From: Planctomycetaceae bacterium | Lineage (GTDB): Bacteria > Planctomycetota > Planctomycetia > Planctomycetales > Planctomycetaceae | Assembly (NCBI GenBank): GCA_017795105.1 | Contig: CP051247.1 | Coordinates: 3,214,001-3,278,000, forward strand | Length of the DNA stretch: 64,000 bases | Reading direction: 5' to 3' | In this document: positions 60,037 to 64,000 of the stretch, one piece after another | Layout: every line of letters starts with the position of its first letter | Numbering within the stretch: the first letter of the stretch is position 1 | Notes under the pieces: generated by a model | Database searches by the model: none | The model's input: the letters and a program-made list of their open reading frames with translations, nothing else | What the model was told of the DNA's origin: nothing | Translations under genes and position numbers: made by a program

Positions 60037-61368
60037 ATGGCCGGACTGTTCGATAAGGCGGAGCAGAAGCATCGCGATCAGGCTCGTCCCCTCGCGGCTC
60101 GGATGCGTCCGCGCTCGCTTGAGGAATTCGTCGGACAGCAACACATTCTTGGCGAAGGGCGGCTGCTTCGCCGACTGCTTCAGGCCAACCGCATCAGCTC
60201 GCTGATCTTCTACGGCCCGCCCGGAACGGGAAAGACGACGCTCGCACAACTCGTTGCCAGTCACACGAAATCCCGCTGGTATTCGCTCAACGCGGCTTCC
60301 TGCGGCGTGAAGGAAGTTCGAGCCGTGCTCGAAGAAGCGGGCGACGAACTCGCCGCCACCGGCCGCCGGACCATTCTCTTCGTCGACGAACTCCACCACT
60401 TCACCAAAACACAGCAGGATGTACTGCTGCCAGACCTTGAACGAGGCACGGTCATCTTCATCGGGGCGACCACCGATAATCCGTACTTCGCCCTCGTGTC
60501 GCCCCTGTTGAGTCGAAGTCAGATCTTCGAGTTCGAACAGCTCACGAGTGCGGATATTGTCGACCTGCTCAAGCGGGCTCTGGTCGATCGCGATCGGGGT
60601 CTCGGCACGTCGAACGTCGGTGCGACCGATGATGCTCTGGAATTCCTCGCTCAGGGAGCAGACGGCGATGCCCGCCGGGCCTTGAATGCACTCGAAGTCG
60701 CTGTGCTTTCCGTCGCCGAGATCGAAGGGCAGGATCGACTGGTCACACTCGAAGTGGCCGAAGAGTCGATGCAGCGGAAAGCCATTCGCTACGACGGCAC
60801 CGGCGATGAGCATTACGATGTCGCCAGTGCCTTCATTAAGAGTATTCGCGGCTCCGATCCCGATGCCGCCATCTACTGGATGGCCCGCATGCTCGAAGCG
60901 GGAGAACCGCCCCGGTTTGTAGCCCGACGTCTGATCATCGCCGCGTCGGAAGATATCGGCAACGCCGACCCCCACGGACTGGTGATCGCCACGGCGGCTG
61001 CTCAGGCGACGGAAATGGTTGGCATGCCGGAGTGCCGCATCATCCTCGCCCAGGCGGCGACCTACCTGGCGTGTGCTCCCAAGTCGAATGCGGCTTACGC
61101 GGCCATCAACGAAGCGATGTCGGACGTCCAGCATCGTGAGATCCTGCCGGTACCGATGCACCTGAAGGATCGGCACTACCGGGGAGCGAAAGAACTGGGA
61201 CACGGCGACGGATATCGGTATCCTCATGATGCCGCTTCAGGCTGGGTCGATCAGGATTATCTCGGCGAGGAGCGCGAGTATTACCGCCCGGTCGATCGCG
61301 GCTATGAACGACGCATTCGTCAGAGAATGCAGGATTTACGAGAGCAGGGAGGTGAGCACCATGAATAG
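60037..61368 (+). CDS. rarA: Replication-associated recombination ATPase RarA/MgsA
   Basis: 443 residues. AAA+ clamp-loader-like ATPase acting at stalled forks. Walker A GPPGTGKTT is at 60-68, Walker B TILFVDELHHF, sensor 1 GATTDNPYFALVSPLLSR (arginine finger region), then the helical C-terminal tetramerisation domain (AIRYDGTGDEHYDVASAFIKSIRGSDPDAAIYWMARMLEAGEPPRFVARRLIIAASEDIGNADP). The length is normal. The next gene starts 64 bases after its stop on the same strand. Confidence 0.96.
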   Translation: MAGLFDKAEQKHRDQARPLAARMRPRSLEEFVGQQHILGEGRLLRRLLQANRISSLIFYGPPGTGKTTLAQLVASHTKSRWYSLNAASCGVKEVRAVLEEAGDELAATGRRTILFVDELHHFTKTQQDVLLPDLERGTVIFIGATTDNPYFALVSPLLSRSQIFEFEQLTSADIVDLLKRALVDRDRGLGTSNVGATDDALEFLAQGADGDARRALNALEVAVLSVAEIEGQDRLVTLEVAEESMQRKAIRYDGTGDEHYDVASAFIKSIRGSDPDAAIYWMARMLEAGEPPRFVARRLIIAASEDIGNADPHGLVIATAAAQATEMVGMPECRIILAQAATYLACAPKSNAAYAAINEAMSDVQHREILPVPMHLKDRHYRGAKELGHGDGYRYPHDAASGWVDQDYLGEEREYYRPVDRGYERRIRQRMQDLREQGGEHHE

Positions 61369-61431
61369 AACAGAAACGACTGGACGACGTTCTCGTCCGC
61401 AACGGCCGCACGCTCTCACGTCGAGTCGAGC

Positions 61432-62751
61432 ATGAATCAGCAGATCCTGGGCATTGAACTGGCTCTCCGGGATCTGTTGCCGAGCGTTGAGACCGTTTCG
61501 CGGCAGTTGTCGGAACGGGATTTCAGCAGACGCTATGCAATTCCCTATTACCACGGACAGACGGCCGGCCGCTATCACAGCGATCACCTGCTGCTGCTCT
61601 GGCTCCGTTATGGTGATCTTGTATTCGTGGTTGAAGCCCGTCGGGATACGCTTGCCTTCTCGCACGCCGAACAGAAGTTACTCCGCGGCTTCGAGCGTGT
61701 CGTCGCTTCGCTGTACGTCACGCATCAGGCCCGCGTTACCCGCAGTGCTCTCCGCATTGCCAGCTTCCATTCCTTCGCCGAGCTGATGGTCGCGCTGTAT
61801 GTCTGGAACCGGAAAGCCCATACCTTCTGGACGCCGGTGCTCCTGATCAACCAGTTGCAGGAACTCGCCCTCGAACGCTACGAAGGAGCGAAGTGTACTT
61901 CGGGCTTCGTCTTTGTTGGCGACATCAATCCCTTCCTGGAAGACCTCGACGAGAATCTGTATGTCTTTGAGCGGTTCAATCAGAAGGTGCTCCTGCGGAC
62001 GAAGTTCTTTTCCAAGCCGGGCTCGTACCGCTATGTCGATGGGCGGAACGCCTTCTATGTCGTCGACAATCAGCAGGTCGTCCACGGCGTCGTCCGCTGT
62101 CTGCAGCCTCGGCATTATGACATGGCGGCTCGGGTTTCGAACAATCACCTGTCGGGGATGCTGAACAACACGCGAACGCGAACCTGGATCGGTTATGTTG
62201 GCAACAACGACGACGTCAACATTGCCCTGCCGAACGGAAAGCAGCTCCGCTGTCATAAACGCGCGTGGCACTTTATCGACCGGGAACTTCTGATCGATGT
62301 GCTGCGTGAGCATGGACTGTGCGAAGAACTCTTACAGACGCTGATTCCGACACTGTTTGCCGTTTCGGACATGCGAAAAGGAACCGTCGTTCTTCTTCCC
62401 GATGACGACTCCGCCCTCCCGCCGGAAGCCGGCCGCATCGACGATTCCCCGCTCGGTGAGCAGCTGGCGCTCAATGTGAATCAGTCGAATTTTTCGGCTC
62501 TGGCACGTCGGAACGCGGCGATCGGTCTGCTGACGTCCGACGGTTTGACGGTGGTCTCCCGCGAAGGGAAAGTCCTCCGCTGTGGTTCTATCATCGCGAT
62601 GGATGCCTACGAAGTCTCGTTCCTCTCCGGCGGCGGCCGCACCCACGCCGCCCGGGCAGCCTCCCGATACGGATATGTCATCAAGGTATCCGAAGACGGC
62701 CCAATCTCCCTGTTCAGCAACGGGGAATGCCTGCTGACGTATCGATTCTGA
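61432..62751 (+). CDS. Protein with a C-terminal DisA_N-like (diadenylate-cyclase) domain and an N-terminal sensor-like region
   Basis: 439 residues. The last ~120 residues follow the strand order of the diadenylate-cyclase fold: MRKGTVVLLPDDD (DAC start), SDGLTVVSREGKVLRCGSII (D370-G371-L372 where DGA is expected), GGGRTHAARAAS (400-411; GTRHRAA expected, so RHR reads RTH), and YVIKVSEDGPISLFSNGE (matching VVSEExGxIS). The N-terminal ~310 residues resemble the long sensor regions fused to DAC domains in uncharacterised bacterial proteins. c-di-AMP or a related nucleotide may be made or sensed. No transmembrane helix is obvious. The gene follows rarA. Confidence 0.72.
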   Translation: MNQQILGIELALRDLLPSVETVSRQLSERDFSRRYAIPYYHGQTAGRYHSDHLLLLWLRYGDLVFVVEARRDTLAFSHAEQKLLRGFERVVASLYVTHQARVTRSALRIASFHSFAELMVALYVWNRKAHTFWTPVLLINQLQELALERYEGAKCTSGFVFVGDINPFLEDLDENLYVFERFNQKVLLRTKFFSKPGSYRYVDGRNAFYVVDNQQVVHGVVRCLQPRHYDMAARVSNNHLSGMLNNTRTRTWIGYVGNNDDVNIALPNGKQLRCHKRAWHFIDRELLIDVLREHGLCEELLQTLIPTLFAVSDMRKGTVVLLPDDDSALPPEAGRIDDSPLGEQLALNVNQSNFSALARRNAAIGLLTSDGLTVVSREGKVLRCGSIIAMDAYEVSFLSGGGRTHAARAASRYGYVIKVSEDGPISLFSNGECLLTYRF

Positions 62752-63222
62752 GCAGGCCGATGCGGGGAGGGACGGGTCTGATCGATACATCGGATATGCC
62801 ACCCCATGGTGGTATCAGTCAACATCCCCGCTCGTAGCGTCGTTTTCTTAACCCGATACGTCAGTGAGGGACGCACGCCGAACGCCCTTGCTCACGCGTC
62901 GGGTCAGGATACCCAGGAACACGTCGCACGGTGCAATGAGAGTGCGACGTGGTGTTAAGCATTGAACGTCGATTTGCTGGGATACGGCTACGCCTATCCC
63001 AGCCTAAGGGGCTGCGACGATCCCAGATTTACAAGGGTATTGCTGGAGACTTCACGGGTGGCCCGTCCGCTTCAGCGGGCGGGTCGCGGAAGCGACAAGA
63101 GGCTGCGCCATCCGCGTGTTGTACTGAAATCGTCCGGTCTTCAAAGAAACCGCGCGGATGGTGCGACCTCTTGTGACTTCGTCACCCGCCCGGCACGGGC
63201 GGGCCACCCGTTCCCTTTCAGC
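62752..63222. repeat. Repeat-filled intergenic region with paired inverted repeats
   Basis: 471 bases without a gene. 62972-63005 is a family E hairpin (TTTGCTGGGATACGG...TATCCCAGC); 63056-63116 and 63151-63209 are family D units in opposite orientation, so 63056-63209 forms one large inverted repeat with a ~35-base centre. Confidence 0.7.
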
Positions 63223-64000
63223 TTACGCCGTGGCGTCGCTGGAGAGTTCGCGGACGACGACTCGGGAGCCGCGCATTTCGATGATCTCGATCGGCGAGTC
63301 CTGCTGGATGTACGGTCCCTGCGTGACGACATCGACAATTTCATCGGCGAAGCGGGCTTTCCCAGACGGGCGGAGGATTGTCGTTGCTTTCCCTTTCTGA
63401 CCGACGTGCAGTCCCTGTTGCGGGTTCGCCAGATCGGGCCTCAACTGCAGTGACTCGGTATCTCCGGCATGCTTACGGACCGGGGGTGTGAGGACCACAT
63501 GCCGCAGAAACGGGATCTGGGGCAGATACTTGCTGATCACCATCGACGTCGCGATCACCGCGACGATCGGCACGGTGAGCATTGTGACCACCTGCACGAA
63601 CTTCTGCGAATCGACTTCGGGTTCTATGTTGTTGAACGTTTCGCTCGCGAGTACGAGCGACAGGACCATCATTAGTCCGCCGGAAACGCCAAAGACGCCG
63701 AAGCCGGGCACGATGAAGATCTCCATCAGGATGCAGGCGATGCCCATCATGAACAGCACGATTTCGAGTCCGGTGGCCGTGCCGCCCAGATATCGACTCC
63801 AGAAGAAGATGCCGAAGCAGAGGGCCGAACAGATGCCGAAGATCCCGACCATGAAATGCAGTTCGATGTAGATACAGATGATCGCCACGAACAGCAGGAA
63901 GCCGGTCACGAATGGATCGTTCAGAATGTAAACCAGCGTGTCGACCCATGTCCGGCCGACGGCGTCGAGCTTCACATCAGCCGGGATGTTGAGTCGGTCT
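63223..64000 (-). CDS. NfeD-family membrane protein, 5' end outside window
   Basis: The frame stays open to the window edge, so the start is missing. Visible part: RLNIPADVKLDAVGRTWVDTL, then four helices (DPFVTGFLLFVAIICIYIELHF, GIFGICSALCFGIFFW, GLEIVLFMMGIACILMEIFIVPGFGVFGVSG, VTMLTVPIVAVIATSMVI), and a C-terminal OB-like NfeD domain (GQKGKATTILRPSGKARFADEIVDVVTQG, IEIIEMRGSRVVVREL). The region before the helices suggests the long form with an N-terminal ClpP-like protease domain. These proteins work with stomatin/flotillin-like partners at the membrane. Confidence 0.88.
   Translation of the reverse strand, partial: DRLNIPADVKLDAVGRTWVDTLVYILNDPFVTGFLLFVAIICIYIELHFMVGIFGICSALCFGIFFWSRYLGGTATGLEIVLFMMGIACILMEIFIVPGFGVFGVSGGLMMVLSLVLASETFNNIEPEVDSQKFVQVVTMLTVPIVAVIATSMVISKYLPQIPFLRHVVLTPPVRKHAGDTESLQLRPDLANPQQGLHVGQKGKATTILRPSGKARFADEIVDVVTQGPYIQQDSPIEIIEMRGSRVVVRELSSDATA

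Overview
The window is bacterial chromosome from a planctomycete of the Planctomycetales; genus and species cannot be fixed from the sequence alone. The pointers are three prepilin-like DUF1559 proteins, a 1,148-codon PVC-type cytochrome with a CxxCH heme motif, a DUF1501 protein, a DUF1598 protein, a DUF6513/dihydropteroate-synthase-like protein, an ECF sigma factor next to a Ser/Thr kinase, and a lysine/alanine-repeat histone H1-like protein. Most genes stand alone or in short runs, with many intergenic palindromic repeats between them. I see no rRNA, tRNA, CRISPR array, transposase, integrase or phage gene.

Layout. 1-6370 (minus): lipoprotein fragment, DUF1559 protein, PVC-type cytochrome and its SGNH-like partner. 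6582-11996: an ECF42-type sigma factor with a cluster of DGPF/YCII proteins, DUF899, a small CPxC membrane protein and a VOC protein; a sequence fitting the ECF42 promoter consensus as I remember it lies in front of the first YCII gene. 12225-19373: deoxyhypusine-synthase-like protein, SDR, a Tat-exported Gfo/Idh/MocA oxidoreductase, then a run of oxidoreductase, formyltransferase-like, PIG-L deacetylase and GNAT genes that looks like an amino-sugar modification cassette. 19500-26260: an accessory region rich in repeats. Small orphan genes (pentapeptide protein, Imm22-like protein, a 93-residue acidic protein) each start just downstream of the same 70-71 bp double hairpin, and the 3' end of a CehA/McbA-type hydrolase gene is duplicated around one of them.

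26248-38517: lpxK, DUF1501, a prenyltransferase-repeat protein, a DUF1559/lipoprotein pair, pabB beside a DUF6513 protein (together suggesting tetrahydromethanopterin-type cofactor synthesis), a redoxin lacking its CxxC, and lexA. 38712-49424: MATE exporter, BASS transporter, a Cache-domain Ser/Thr kinase with its ECF sigma factor, a HEAT-repeat lipoprotein and the histone-like gene. 49642-64000: mnmA, mutM, DUF1598, a UbiA-like membrane protein, a ClpP-like protein translationally coupled to a membrane protein, a DHH-DHHA1 phosphoesterase, a GH32-like protein, an AtpZ-like protein, rarA, a protein ending in a divergent diadenylate-cyclase (DisA_N-like) domain, and an NfeD protein cut by the window edge.

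The observations most worth following are the repeat-plus-orphan-gene units with the duplicated gene end at 24921-25679, the DisA_N-like protein at 61432-62751, the ECF42 promoter candidate at 8465-8491, the formyl/deacetyl/acetyl cassette, and the overlapping promoter and palindromes in front of lexA. All functional statements come from reading motifs by eye; no database search was run.
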